64,000 nucleotides of DNA from Pyronema omphalodes. Taxonomy: Eukaryota; Ascomycota; Pezizomycetes; Pezizales; Pyronemataceae. Below the pieces are notes generated by a model. That model was not told the origin of the DNA and made no database searches. It saw nothing but the letters and a program-made list of their open reading frames with translations. The translations under genes and the position numbers were made by a program. Numbering within the stretch: position 1 is the stretch's first letter; each line of letters begins with the position of its first letter. Below, piece after piece: positions 1-11,814 of the stretch. The stretch is taken from contig JAJJXM010000039.1 in the NCBI GenBank assembly GCA_024516155.1, positions 434,001-498,000 on the forward strand, read 5' to 3'.

Positions 1-2640
1 CAGGGCACTTTCATCAGCGGTACGCACACTCGTCACGGCGTGATAATGAGAACCAACAGCCGACAAACAATGATCATCAGCTGGTACCGCATGCGGTCCA
101 TGGCCGTTCGTCTCACAATCAATCAGTACGACGGTACCAGAACATAGGGCGGTATAGAAATAGGAATAGAATGCGGCAGGGTCGGCCTCAAGATGGGAAC
201 AACGCGGATCACCAGATGGCAGCGCATAATCGTCCAGTTCCGATGACTGCTGGTCCAGTCCACGATGGGGTGTTTAACCAAGAGATAACGAGACGTCCGA
301 CCAGTACTCCTGGGATGTCTACTGCACATATCGAGCAACAGAACAGCCATTCTCCTCCTCCTCTTTCGTGCCTCAAGTTGGACAAATGCATCAAGAGATG
401 CATCAACCGCATATTCAATTCCCGATGGTACCCTCTCGAACCCCCACTCCTCGTCTGGACATACCAAATAACGGATTTTCTATCGCTACTGTGGTTCCTA
501 ACCAACATATATATCCGCCTATGAGCTCGCCTCCAATGACACCTGACACCCCTACAGCTATGTTTAGCCATCCGAATGGGCCTTTGCAAAATGCTTTTGT
601 GCATCCGATTCGGTATATGAACCATCCGAATCACGGTTATTTCACGCCGGCTCCTTCACCTGGTCTTTCCACCCAGCAGTTGATGTATCATGAATCCGAA
701 CAGCTCTTAGTTCTTGTCAGCAGGTCCAAGACAGTGGACATGACCTCAACTCGGCCGCCAAGGAGATCCAACCATCGTCTTCGTCCGTACCAACGTCCGT
801 CGGTGATGTTACACAACGGTTATCACAGCTACATCTCGGGGACCCTGTAAATGCATCTCTGCACTCCAATCAGGTAGATTCGGTTTCCAATCTGTCATAT
901 CCTCCCATGATTCAGGAGAGTAGAGTGAGCAGGAACATAACCCAGGGAGACGATGAGTGCTGTTCATTATCTACTTCAGACATACCACCCTCTGGCCTCC
1001 AGACTCCCGTATCATTGGATCAAAGCCTTTCCCGAGGAAATGATTCTGCGGTACAGCAGGATAATGTTAGATATAACTTGATGGAGTATCTGGAGAATGA
1101 CAGAAAGTTCATGAGCCCCGGGATGTCAGTCATCGGTTCATTTCGCAGTCATACCATGTCGAAGAAACAGTGGGGCAGCAACCACAGAGTCTGGCGTCCC
1201 AAAGTGGTCAGTCTTCCGTTTTTCCCTCGGGCCAGGAGGATGAAGTCGCCCAGAAGGCCAAAAGGATGCCATCGGTATTTAATCATACTCAGGGCAGGCC
1301 TGAAAACTCTGAAAAGTTGGATCATCCAAGAGATACAACCGAGAGCCTGGAATATACCACCGGACGGCCATCAGACAGGGAACATCACACCGCGGATCCG
1401 TTAATCGGTCTTTTGCCATGGAGTACTGGTGAAGAAAAACTTTTGACTAGCAGAAACGCCCAGTATGAAATACATTCATCGGAGAAAGGGGATGGTAATC
1501 ACATTGATTCAGCCGGGCCGGCAGACTCCTCCACATCCTATGTTCTACCGAACAGCATTGCTTTATCGAATAAATCCCATGATCATTGGCAGCACGACAT
1601 GGAAACATTATCGCTGCCTCGGACAGACAACGGTCTATTGAATAAGCATGAAGTCATCCAGAAACTGTTGGATATACTGTCCACATGTGACGGAGCGCAA
1701 AGGCAGTTTGTCTTTGCTACATTACTCGCTATCGATGAGGACGAAGCCAGGCAGATGCCTGGTATGCTGATGCAGTACCCAGGTATATCTTTGTGACTCT
1801 GGCATTAATATGAAATGATATATGGTACGCTTGACGGAAATATTTGAATATACAGGGACTCTTGTGATTCTTATCGACGAGATTATCCATCTGACACAGC
1901 AGCTGGCCCGTTCTTAAATCCACGCCACATAATGCCGTTCATCGCGGAAGTGGCGTCCTGAGGGTCCTGCAAAGAATGGCTGCCGAAAATGAAGTAGCCA
2001 CAGTTTCTCAAGAACGGTAAGGCTTTTTATCTGATTCATCAGCCCGAAACTATTGTTAATGCAAACTGAAGCCTGTATACACTCGATGATACTGCCTATT
2101 GTCACCAACAGGCATCTGATTGGGGCAACTGATGTTGAGGATTATGTCCTGGAAGCACTGAGGTGTTACCAAATGCTTGTAGAATTCATATCCCACTCGT
2201 ATCTACCACGGAGAAACACCTTTTTGGCGTACCAATCGCTTCTGGAATGCCTCGTTAATGGCGAACCTCGCTCCCAAAAGGGGTTCAGATGCAGAGGTGC
2301 ACAGGGTCGCGGAATATATCATTTGCACGACTTTGACCACGAGGGAAAGTTTACAGCTCTGCTGCGAGGATGAAATCTCCTATATAATGTTGTAACTACG
2401 CTCATGAATATGCTGTTTCGGTCTAGAGATAATATCGATTGTCTGGTAACTACTGACGACGTTGTCAGTGTTGGGTAAAGTACGTACTTTCCTTGACATT
2501 CTTTAAATAAATAGACTAACCTCAAAAGATTACCCTGGATATCAGAGTAGAAGACAAGTTGCGAAATGACTGTCCGAATATTGATGCATGTTTTAGCAAG
2601 GTTCTAGGTATGAGGAACTATGCAAACCCCTTTTCAGACA
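1..2640 (+). pseudogene. Rcd1/CAF40-like gene, copy C, decayed and truncated by the window edge
   Basis: This is an inverted third copy of the gene found at 15,786-18,713 and 36,352-38,429. The Pro/His/Met-rich N-terminal part is readable in pieces (171-390, 368-700, 907-1,140, 1,170-1,782), separated by frameshifts. The four-exon structure is conserved: donor after 1,782, exon 2 at 1,856-2,016, exon 3 at 2,072-2,479, exon 4 from 2,529. Exon 2 is 161 nt against 159 in the other copies and exon 3 is 408 against 406, so the Rcd1-like domain is frameshifted. Only one copy of the ~90-residue N-terminal repeat is present, where copy A has two. The family role would be a CCR4-NOT mRNA-deadenylation subunit, but this copy cannot encode it. 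The 5' end lies outside the window. Confidence 0.8.
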
Positions 2641-2964
2641 GCGGCTACTAAAAGTGATTGTGTAGACACTATGACGTCGGAGGAAGACGAAGCCGTGAGA
2701 AGAGCACTGTTGGCCATACTCAGCCAACTCAGGTCACGAAAACACCATCTTGAAAGCTCAACGGACCGAGTCGAACTCCCTGGCGGCCCGTTAGGGAATT
2801 CTTCAAGTCGCTATCAAGCACGGAACTGTCAATCTCAAGTCACGAGGGGCCAATTTGAGCAATCGAGGAGCCAGCCTAGAGCACATGCCAGACACTTCCA
2901 AGGCAGGCATCGTGGTTCAAATAGGCATAACCCGAGTACAGGGGATACCAGAAATCCATATTGA
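2620..2964 (+). other. Small open frame following the Rcd1-like gene, copy C
   Basis: A 114-codon frame starts with ATG inside the last exon of the Rcd1-like gene and encodes an acidic stretch (TSEEDEA) followed by Arg/Ser/Gln-rich sequence. Homologous frames are at 36,024-36,317 (minus strand, open, starting at the internal Met before the acidic stretch) and 15,466-15,802 (minus strand, frameshifted after the acidic stretch). It may be a remnant of an alternative C-terminal extension, a downstream gene, or noncoding sequence that happens to stay open. No family is recognised. Confidence 0.25.
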
Positions 2965-3579
2965 GCGACAGTATACCATCCGAAGTCTTTGGTTGAAGCT
3001 ATGCCATTTATATTTTATCACAATGATATTGACGATTATTATGTTTTAGGAGTTTCGACAGTTGTTGATTTTGAAATGTTGGCGGTGGGATTGGATCTTG
3101 GAGATGGCATGACGAGTACAGTTATTAACATTTTGGTATTCAGTGTGTGCGTTCAGTTTATACGATGTTCATTTTGATGTACACTTAGTGCTTATTATCT
3201 GTCATAGGCTCTTTGACATGGTTTATTATTACTGTATAGTACGTTAAGGATTATTAATTCAAAACCTATACATTTTGCTCCATATTGATTTCTCTTATTC
3301 CCTCCACTCCAGTTATTCTTATTCGCTCCAAAACGCATGCATTTGAAATGCCCGATACATGCTCGATGCTGTATCCTCGGTTGCTGAATTTGACCCTCGT
3401 AGACTTCAGGTTGATTGCACGGTGCTTGGAACTGGCGAAGTCTGGGGCCGAGTGGGATCATATATAGGTCAGTACTAACCCGTGATGCAATGTACCCGTG
3501 AACTCTGAAGGATGATGAGTTCCGGGGGTAAGAGAAAAGCAGGATTGTAGATGCTGCGGGCGGCGGAGGTGTGTAGGCT

Positions 3580-3614
3580 GTGATGGGTCGTGGGTCGTGG
3601 GTCATGGGTCATTG
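3580..3614. repeat. Short minisatellite (gggtcgt/gggtcat units), copy C
   Basis: Four degenerate units of about 7-10 bp (gggtcgt or gggtcat) occur here. Reverse-complement versions of different length lie at 14,770-14,822 (longest) and 35,360-35,385, at the same position in copies A and B. Confidence 0.7.
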
Positions 3615-3660
3615 GGCAGGATTTGTTTTGTTTGCTTCTTCTGTATTCCACCACCCCACT

Positions 3661-4226
3661 TCCCCCCCCAAAAAAAATAAAAATAAAAAAAAATAAAAAT
3701 AAAAATAAAATAAAAAAAAAAAAAAAAAAATAAAATAAAATAAAAATAAAATAAAAATAAAATAAAATAAAATAAATAAAATAAAATAAATAATATAAAA
3801 TGTAAGTAAATAAAATAAAAGATAAAAATAAAAATAAAAAATAAAAATAAAAATAAAAAAAAAAAAATCAAAATAAAAATAAAATAAATATTATAAAAAA
3901 TAAAATAAAAAGTAAAAATGATATAAAAATAAGTAATACAAAATAAAAATAAAAGAATAAAATAAAAATAAAAATATAAATAAAAAATAAAAAATAAAAT
4001 AAAATAAAAAAAAATAAATAAAATAAAAATAAAATAAAAATAAAAATAAAATAAAAATAAAAAAATAAAAATAAATAAAATAAAAAATAAAATAATAAAT
4101 AAAATAAAAAAAATAAAATAAAAAATAAAATAATAAATAAAAATAAAATAAAAATAAAAAATAAATAAAATAAAATAAATAAAATAAAATAGAATAAGAT
4201 AGATAAAATAAAATAAAATAAAAAAA
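3661..4226. repeat. Long imperfect AAAAT/AAAT microsatellite
   Basis: About 565 bp of almost uninterrupted A-runs separated by single T (aaaat, aaataaaat). Antisense Phe/Leu/Tyr/Ile-rich frames here (3,602-3,871 and 3,891-4,295) are translations of this tract and not genes. At the homologous position copy A has a short G-rich/T-rich sequence (about 14,686-14,740) and copy B a 19-base G run. Confidence 0.95.
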
Positions 4227-4670
4227 GAACGCGTTCACCTGGTATGATAAATTAAATCTTGTATGTATATGAACAGCAGGTAGAACAACAATCACGCTTT
4301 TCCCTTACAACGGCGACCCCTTCATCGGCGATAAATCGCCCAGCATTGAAACTCGCCTAGAAATTGTGGACTCACTCTCTGATGATGAGTCATCGGTCAG
4401 CGACGCCCATGAGATCCGTGGCATATCTTTCCTCAGCTTGTAGGCAACATCAAGAACTATACAGAGCCGGAATGTCTGTTTTGAGATTTGGGCATATATC
4501 AATATGAATACGCCTGTATCATCGGTAGTGATATGCGGGCGAATACTATGAATTGACTTTACGTTTTTCTTTTTTGGCAGGGAGGTCTGATTTTGCAGTG
4601 GAGTTGATGCGGTATTTTCATATATTTGAAGTTTCAAGAGTCAGTCGGAGTTGTCAAAAGGTGGTAAACA

Positions 4671-5388
4671 GAGAATCCGGATGATGCTGTGTGGAGTTTA
4701 TGATGTTGATGAGTCGTGGGGATGATTATTATCCTGTTTACTTCTGATGGCACCCCCTCCCGCCCGGAACATACGTGCGGCTGCATTGATAAACCAAATT
4801 AATATACTAAAGCAGGTTAAAACATAAATTGGCGACTACCTCATCAGCGATGACTCGTGAAACAAAGGGGCGCCGTTTTTATTTGATTCAAATGTCTTGA
4901 ACGTTCAACATGCCGCCTTGTCGCCGAACCATAATGTATTGAAGATCCGAAATTATGCGATTCGGAGAGAAGAACACCAGATGCGGTGTTTTGATGATAT
5001 TATTGAACCGTTGACTGTACTTCCAGCTGCTCAGTGCTAGGACAGGGTAGATATCAAGCATGTTGTTGTAGCGTGAGCTGATGGTAGTTTAGATGTTAGT
5101 TACTGATGAATTTTGTTTGCGCTATATTGATACAGAGTGTCAAAGAAGCGGGAAAGGTTGTTTTATGTTTTTTATAAAAGTGGTCTAAGTGAGAAGAGGT
5201 AGATTTTGGGGGGTTGAACGTTAGTGCGATTGGGGTAAGGTTGTTTTACTTCAGTGTTGATATATTTTCTGTGGGGTTATATTTTATGTTCTTTTGATTG
5301 GTGTGGATTTATTCCATTTTTGCTATTCATGAATCTTTCTTAAGGGCGGTGGTGATAGTCATAGTATATAAATCGATAACGCCCCGGA
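4671..5388. other. Intergenic stretch without a supportable gene
   Basis: AT-rich sequence with no convincing coding frame, no tRNA-like structure and no recognisable element end. It may contain the diverged edge of block SD1. Confidence 0.5.
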
Positions 5389-5495
5389 TATGATTGGATA
5401 AGACTGGATAAGATTGGATAAGATTGGATAAGACTGGATAAGATTGGATAAGATTGGATAAGATTTGATAAGATTGGATAAGATTGGATAAGACA
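5389..5495. repeat. Minisatellite with a 10-bp unit (ataagattgg)
   Basis: About eleven head-to-tail copies of ataagattgg, some with actgg in place of attgg. Antisense Leu/Ser/Ile/Gln/Tyr frames here are artefacts of the repeat. Confidence 0.95.
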
Positions 5496-5639
5496 GGATA
5501 CATAACCATTCCCACTTCCCATTTCCTTCACCTCCTACACCGTCCATCAATCAATACAGAACCCAAGCGCCCATTCACAAATATCCAAAGTTCCTCCATC
5601 CTCTTCCCACATCAAAGCTAAAAACCCAACTCCTGATTC

Positions 5640-6420
5640 ATGGCGTTAATATTTGCAGCTATTCTATGTTACCCACTGACCCGGAATAGAAAATATATTA
5701 TAACCCCAACCGTCAACGGCAATGTAACGGTGCCGGAATGGTTGTATAGAAAGAAAGTAATGGAGAGACATGGAATGGATACTAACTATCACGAATCACC
5801 GCCGGTTTGTCTGCCGATCGGCTAGCAAAAAAAAAAAACACAGCACCACAGTACAGCCATACGCCATCCTACGGCAACACCGCACCGACACAGAAGCTCC
5901 GCAGCAGTGCTATCTCATGACGCAGTGTGTCATTCTGTGAAAATGGAAAACGCGACAATATCAATTCTATCGACCGCAAAATTCAACATCCATTCAGCTC
6001 TTCATACAACCCCAACCAACCCCAACCCCAGCCACAGTCCTCAATCCTCAATCCTCAATCTCAATACCCAACACCCCATCGTCTCCCATCCCATGACCCA
6101 TCTCTGCCCCATCCCCATCCCCATTCTCATTCCCATCCCCAACAAAAAATGCATTCAAAGCACTACATAAACCTCCTCTGCATCCATAATCCACTACACA
6201 TTCTGATCACCACCCAATCATCACATTCCATAACCCTATCTCCAGGTCAACAATACCCACTTCCCATCTGTTCTGCCACCGTTCAACACACTATTGGCAT
6301 CAACCTCGCCCTGATAATTTACACGGAGAACATCACCCAGGCACCCACGCACCCACGCACCCTCGCACCCCGGGCTCATCCCACACCGTTTTTCTTCATC
6401 ATCTTCGTGTTACGATTTTC
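5640..6420 (+). other. Low-complexity Pro/His/Ser/Gln-rich region upstream of the gene at 6,421
   Basis: Two overlapping frames are open here (5,907-6,170 and 5,927-6,472), both dominated by cca/cat/caa-type triplets (for example PHPHPHSHSHP). It could be an upstream exon or the 5' leader of the following gene; no start or splice site settles this. A separate 61-codon frame at 5,640-5,825 starts with a hydrophobic stretch (ALIFAAILCYPL) but has no homolog elsewhere in the window. Confidence 0.3.
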
Positions 6421-7213
6421 ATGGTACCCCGCGCCTACCAGCAGTCTCAAAATAGTGAATGGCCACTTCTGAAGAGTACTTTGATTCGGGCTGCTGTTAA
6501 TGCCAGGTCCAATGCCAACGCCGATGCCAACGCTAACGACAAGGCCACCGTCAATACCAAGGCCAATACCACCGCTACCGCCAATACCATCGCCAATACC
6601 AACGCCAATACCAATACCAATACCAACGCCAAGGCTAGGAAATATTCATATCTTTTGACACCGTCTGAAAATACTGGTGCTGGAATAAATAGGGAAGTGA
6701 ACGGGACGGGGATGAACACGATGGATATGAAGGGGATGGAGGTGAACGGGATGAATGGGATGAATGGATTGAATAGGTATAGGTATACAGATATCGAGGG
6801 TGAGAAATTAAAACAGATGGCGGAGATGTTATCGTTTTGTGTGGTTGTTTTACGAGGTACGTCTAGCTATATCATACACCGAGCTATATCCTCTATATCA
6901 TCATCAACTCCCATCCCCATTCCAAGCACCCGCTAACCCCCGACCATCAGAACACAGTTGCTACACCTGGGAATTCTCCTACCTAGAGCGTCGATACATG
7001 GCGCTTGAGCTAGAAAACCGGATCACATCCAATCGCTGTTACGAACTGTTACGGGAGGTGATTGTGGATCTGAAGCAGCTCTTGAAGGAGGCGGAGGTGT
7101 TGAGGAGGAAGTATGTTCCTGTGAAGAAGTTTGATGCGGGATTGGGGGCGAGCAAGATGATGGATCGAGTTACGTTGAATGGGTGGGGGGTTAAGAGGTT
7201 TATGGCGGGATAA
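6421..7213 (+). CDS. Two-exon gene, product unknown (Asn/Ala/Thr repeat plus helical C-terminus)
   Basis: Exon 1 is 6,421-6,856 and exon 2 is 6,951-7,213. The 94-nt intron starts GTACGT, has a GCTAAC branch-like site at about 6,931 and ends CAG. The joined frame is 699 nt (232 aa). Residues ~30-75 are an Asn-Ala/Asn-Thr repeat encoded by a hexanucleotide tract. Residues ~125-145 and all of exon 2 look like an amphipathic or coiled-coil region (LERRYMALELENRI, LLREVIVDLKQLLKEAEVLRR), with the splice joining a Cys/Val-rich helix to EHSCYTWEF. There is no signal peptide or clear membrane segment. I do not recognise the family. The ATG at 6,421 is the first in frame after the low-complexity region, and an upstream exon is possible. 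Confidence 0.55.
6507..6640 (+). repeat. Coding hexanucleotide repeat (aatgcc/aatacc/aacgcc)
   Basis: More than 15 imperfect 6-bp units encode alternating Asn with Ala or Thr inside the gene at 6,421. The repeat stays in frame throughout, which suggests it is tolerated in the protein. Confidence 0.85.
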
Positions 7214-9331
7214 GGGGGGGAGTGATAGCTGGTGAGTGGGTGGATTGCGGATCAAGGTAGTGGTGTTGTGTAATGGAAGTGGGATGTAGATAGTGGATAC
7301 GGAAATATATGAATCATGATGACGAAAAATGAAGCGTTGAGCAAGAATTTGGTGCAAGATTGCGTTTATATTTTATGATGGCAGTAATGGCAGTAATGAC
7401 AGTAATGACCGTAGTAATCCCAACCAGTTTTCACCAAAACATTTCGCATACCTACGCCTATACTCCAATCAGCTCCTGTACTTTCTTAGACAACACTTTC
7501 CACATTCCTCTTATCCATTATCATACCCCATCATACAATCATCCCACCATCCATGTCCCACAATATGCCCCACCCATATTCCCATCCTTCCCCCTCCTCC
7601 ACACAAACCCCGGTAGTTGTTCCCGCCCTGCGAAAGCGTTCTGCCATCTAAGTTCATGTTTAACGTAATCCCTCCACGCATGAACATGCCAATACAATCT
7701 CTGAATAACGACCAACACCGGGACGACCTCTACAAGAATCTTCACCACAACACAAGAATACCTGAACCAATTGCAATGTTCTCCAACGCAGATAACGTAA
7801 ACCACAGCACTGTAAAAACAAATGGCAATAACACAAACAGTAACGCATCCCAAGAAATCCTTTTATTTGTACGATTTAAATCGTGTGTTGATTAGAGGGA
7901 AATTGCTGCTTCCGGGACTAGGAAGATCTCGTCGGGTGATACGGAGAATGGGTATAATATAGTTGCTGAGACCTAACTCGGAGGCAAGAACGTGGTTTAG
8001 AACCAATAGGGACATTGCGATGGTGTGGTAATTCGTTATCCGGGGGAAGGGCAATAATGAACTGGTGATTGCCTCGTTGTTGTGGTGATACTGGTGGGAA
8101 TACTCTGGGTATCCATGTTTCGGCATGAGAGGATATGTGTCTGTGTGTCTATAGGATGTCGATGATACCAGTCCGGTGCTATATTTGCAAACGAGAAAAA
8201 TTAAGATGATCGACATAGGATAGAATATCCTGTAGATTATCGGCGTGATTTAATTCCAGGGATAATAATAAAGCGATTCGATAATGGAATAAAAAAAAAA
8301 CCGGGCCGGTGGTGGAGGGAGGCCGGTTACAATACTGTATGATAGGTTGTGGAAGATTAAGATTCCCGAGTGACGTTGAAGCTTCACTTTGTCTATACGC
8401 TTGCTTGCCGGCGTGCGTCGCGCTTGGCAGGTTCGCAGGTCCAGCCGAAAACGGTTCTGCTCGCCTATGTAGTCGGAATGACCTTTTATCCCTGGAGCAG
8501 CCGAGACCGGTCGCTGCGATGGTTGGAATCCGGGCACGGTGCGGAGAAGGTCGGAAGTGCATATCCCGGGTCTGGAGTTATGCACATCATATGCATGGTG
8601 CGATCCCTGGCTTCATGCAAGAACAGCACGGAAACACCCCGGGATTCATGGTCAATTTCTCGTTGGGCTGCATTTTCGCAACAATCAGCACTCACTCGGA
8701 AATGCCATCAGATTTCATATCGCCAGGAATTCCACTTTCAAAATGTGTTTGCTTGAATTTTCTTTAAATACTCATCACGTGCGGTGGTCGCGGGGTGTTC
8801 GTCGGATGCATTCTGACGCGGGAACATGACCACATGCAAAATGTGAAACACTGCCCGGTCGCGTATCGCGATCGACAACAGCCACTCCGCGGACCGTTGT
8901 TTTGGTTACAACGCGATTTCTGAGGCTATGTAACAGCAACGCCAATGATACGATGGAGATGAAGGGTACAACCCATATGACAGCGCACACATTCTTCAGG
9001 TTTACTTTTTCTTCTTTAAACGACAACGACTTCAACAGGAATTTGAGGGTTGACATAAGTTGCGGCTCTTTAATAGGGCAGTCGTATCCCAATCCTCGAC
9101 TGGCATTATAAACCAGTCTAAGCGAGCTTGTCTTCGACTCGTCGACGATCATTTTAGACCTTTACTCTCTCTCTCCCCACCTTCCATCTCCCCGACTCGG
9201 AACACCTACTTCCCCATATATCGACCCCCGAGTCTACGCGTACATCTGATCTTCCCGCATCTTGAAGCGTTATCGTCGATATCATCAGCATCGTTCGTGT
9301 TGTTTTCCTATTACCCACCTACCCACAGATC
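7214..9331. other. Intergenic region with no convincing gene
   Basis: Several overlapping frames on both strands are open (7,360-7,668 plus, 7,539-7,853 minus, 8,309-8,767 plus, 8,775-9,152 minus), but none has a conserved motif, paralog, splice structure or plausible start context. The minus frame at 8,775-9,152 contains a hydrophobic segment (VVPFISIVSLALLLHSL) and is the only one I would look at again. The last ~150 bp before 9,332 are strongly pyrimidine-rich, as in fungal 5' leaders. Confidence 0.5.
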
Positions 9332-9862
9332 ATGTCCTCCCCACTATCACCAAACCGAGTCACGGAAGACAAGCTCCACGACCAACCACCAAGCTATAAC
9401 CCTCAACATCACCACAACAACAATCCAAGAGCGGCTCACCGACCGCCTAAAGAAACTAACATCACCCCAAAAAAAAGTCTCCCCAAAAACAACACAACAA
9501 CAACCGTCAAACGAAAAAAAGAGATCACCAAGTTCCGGATTCCCCAATACACACCTTCCATTAAACAGGGGAGCTTCAGAAATTTACCTAATAGCCAGGG
9601 TTCAAAATGGTCAAATGGAATGTCAGGATTTGGGTTGTGGAGTCTTTACATCACTGGATGGAAACGCCGGTTTAGGTATCAGTGGCAATCGGATGAGTCG
9701 GTTCCGGGACAGGTCGGGACAAGCAGGTGCTGCGGAAAGTGTCAAGAGCAAGTGGAGGTAAGTCTTGAACGGGGGATGATCGCGATAGCTTACGTAGCGG
9801 CGCAAGTACAAGTACAAATGCTAACCATAACTTCGCGTCGAAATAGCATCCGATTAAAATGA
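9332..9862 (+). CDS. Candidate gene with one intron, product unknown, reading frame uncertain
   Basis: An ATG at 9,332 follows a CT-rich leader and opens a disordered, basic N-terminus (MSSPLSPNRV, HHHNNN). Downstream, the protein-like sequence (ASEIYLIARVQNGQMECQD, SGNRMSRFRDRSG) is in a different frame that ends in SVKSKW at a GTAAGT donor. The intron is 9,758-9,846 (89 nt, GCTAAC branch at ~9,820, TAG acceptor), and exon 2 (9,847-9,862) closes the second frame with SIRLK and stop. The two frames meet near A-runs (A8 at ~9,469, A7 at ~9,513), so a one-base homopolymer error or mutation, or an unseen small intron, is likely. No family is recognised. Confidence 0.45.
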   Translation: MSSPLSPNRVTEDKLHDQPPSYNPQHHHNNNPRAAHRPPKETNITPKKSLPKNNTTTTVKRKKEITKFRIPQYTPSIKQGSFRNLPNSQGSKWSNGMSGFGLWSLYITGWKRRFRYQWQSDESVPGQVGTSRCCGKCQEQVEVSLERGMIAIAYVAAQVQVQMLTITSRRNSIRLK

Positions 9863-10063
9863 ACTTTCGGAAACAAATAATACAATACATAAAATCCGAA
9901 AAAGATATCAATAAAAATTGGTAAAAATTTGCATGATAATGATGGTGGGGTTGGGTGGGGTTATTGGCGTTTTTAGCTACTTTTTTCTGGTGTTTGTAGA
10001 GTTCTTTTTTGTGTATTTTGTATTTTGTTTTTGTTTACCTGGACGCGAAAGATGTTATGATTA

Positions 10064-10667
10064 GGCCGTTTCACGCTTCAGTTATGGATTGTTTAACGAT
10101 TGGATTAAGCTTAATCACTAGTTCAATAGGCGATCTAGGCGCGGCATTTATCGTCTTAAAAGCCTTTTTGCAAAAGGAGCTCCGGAGCTCCTTATGGCAT
10201 TTTAAGATAATCTCGGACTATCTATTACGGCTCATTTAACACTACACGGAGCACTAAGCACGATACGGGTTAGCATCGCTCTTCCACTGTCTCTCATAGC
10301 GAAAAGAATAAAAATATGAAAATTCAAAAAGATTATAAAAAGAAGTATAAAATATAAAAGTTGGCCTCTATGCATGCCCAGCTATGATTACGAAACATTT
10401 TTTTGCTGTAATATTCGTCAAAAAGTTGTTCTGTAGGTTTTTTTTGCGCGCGTGGCATCGCCAAGTGTGTGGTGAAAATTTTTTTCCTGGGTCGTGGTGC
10501 GAGGGGACGAGATGTTGCGGCCTAAGAAAAACAGCGAGAATGCGATTTCTTTCAATTAAGATTCCGGGGGGGTTTCACGCTGACATTGTTTATGGCGACA
10601 GATTTTTCTTAAAAAGTTTCCCGAAGCGCGCTATAATGGGCCCCGATAAACGTAGCGTGAAACGCCC
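10064..10667. mobile_element. Putative TA-flanked inverted-repeat element (Tc1/mariner-like MITE)
   Basis: The left end ggccgtttcacgct and the right end (reverse complement) gggcgtttcacgct match at 13 of 14 positions, and both are directly flanked by TA (10,062-10,063 and 10,668-10,669). The 604-bp interior has no transposase. It includes a perfect palindrome (aaggagctccggagctcctt, ~10,175-10,194) and a second inverted motif, gttcaatagg near 10,118, which recurs inverted just beyond the right end. TA flanking and short inverted ends fit the Tc1/mariner superfamily, but the short TIR makes this tentative. Confidence 0.5.
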
Positions 10668-10761
10668 TATTGAACGGTATAACGGATACGGTGGAGTGGT
10701 AATAGAGCAAATGAGCCTAGGATGGATCAGCCACTGGCGTGGCGGTGGCGCGACGGCTTCA

Positions 10762-10776
10762 GGGGGGGGGGGGGGG
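10762..10776. repeat. Poly-G tract (15 G)
   Basis: Uninterrupted run of 15 G. It is one of several G/C homopolymers of 11 or more in the window (others at 12,371, 32,809, 35,301, 57,815 and 62,018). Confidence 0.95.
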
Positions 10777-11199
10777 CGTGGCGGGCGTTGAAATTATCAG
10801 AAAAAGTCATGTATTGTCTGCTCTTACTTTTCTGCATTTATATTATCGAGATTTGTGTATTTTCTCAGCAATTTCAACTGAGCGATGACTCAAATATTAC
10901 ATAAAACCGTGCCTGATTAGATATCCATCTAATCCATATTTATACCATTTGAATCATGCTGCACTCCTTCGGACACGCTTAATCGACGCGCCTCTTTCAT
11001 AACGCGGATATGGTGATTATTGAGTACTGATGTCCTGAGTCCTGATGTCCTGATGTCCTGAGATTTGCTGTAGCTTTCACCATACGATGTTCCTATGTGG
11101 CTGTGTCGCTGTGTCGCTATGTGCCTTCGATATTTCACACAAACACACTTTATAATTTCATACGCCTCATAACGTGGCGTTCGGCCCATCGTGACTGTA

Positions 11200-11365
11200 A
11201 ATCTATGAATCCAAATCTATAAATCCGTTGAATCTGAATCTGTAAATCTGAATCCGTGAATCTGACCTGTAAATCAAAATCTGAATCCGTAATCTATGTA
11301 TCTGACATTCTGACTCTATAAATCCGTGAATCTGGATCCTGAATCTGATCCGTGAATCTGAGACA
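11200..11365. repeat. Degenerate minisatellite (aatctgtaaatctg-like)
   Basis: Repeated aatc/tgaatc/ccgtgaat words with a loose period of about 12-14 bp. Antisense frames rich in Arg/Ile/Asp are products of the repeat. Confidence 0.75.
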
Positions 11366-11465
11366 AACGGGTAGCTGCAGCCTGCAGCAAAACAACGCTC
11401 CACAGTACTGAATTACCGGGATGACAGAGCTATCCGATTCCGTTTAGGGTTATCGGAGCCGTAAG

Positions 11466-11600
11466 GTATGGGTTTGGGTTTGGGTTTGGATTTTGGATTT
11501 TGGATTTGGATTTGGGGTTTGGATTTGGATTGGATTGGATGGGGATTGGGGTTTGGGGTTTGGATTTTGGATTGGATTGGATTGGATTGGATGTGGATTT
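11466..11600. repeat. GGATTTGGATTT-type minisatellite
   Basis: Repeated ggattt/ggattg/ggttt words ending exactly where the SD1 duplication begins (11,602). It could have promoted the duplication breakpoint. Confidence 0.85.
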
Positions 11601-11814
11601 GGAACTTAGGGCACGTTGCGGTGATGCGGTGATTCGCAGGCCGGATGGTGCGCAGGCCGGATGGTGCACACTGCCACACCGGATGGTAGCCGAAGTTATC
11701 GAACCGTTGTCTTGGGTGTGCGGGACCTTGTTGAAGGTTGAGCTTGGCGAGGCATGTATACAACACAACGCCTATGTATGTACACCATTGAAGGCCTGAG
11801 CTATGGTATACGAT

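Larger units (their letters stand above)
1..4670 (-). repeat. Segmental duplication SD1, copy C (inverted, partial)
   Basis: On the reverse strand this segment follows, in order, the same landmarks as 14,200-18,700 and 34,700-38,700: the Rcd1-like gene, its downstream foldback region, the acgaccc minisatellite, the hypervariable simple-sequence site, and a conserved segment around 4,305-4,670 that matches the reverse complement of 14,200-14,550. Homology becomes unclear beyond about 4,670. It is more diverged from A and B than they are from each other, judging by eye. Confidence 0.75.

Noticed and set aside
3602..4295. Long Phe/Leu/Tyr/Ile-only frames on the minus strand
   Set aside because: They are translations of an AAAAT microsatellite; no complexity or start context.
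5327..5550. Three overlapping Ser/Tyr/Leu/Gln repeat proteins on the minus strand
   Set aside because: All three frames are open because the 10-bp minisatellite lacks stops in antisense.
7360..7853. Opposed frames with signal-peptide-like starts (7,360 plus; 7,539 minus)
   Set aside because: Composition is driven by cat/cca repeats on one strand; neither has a conserved partner or clear start.
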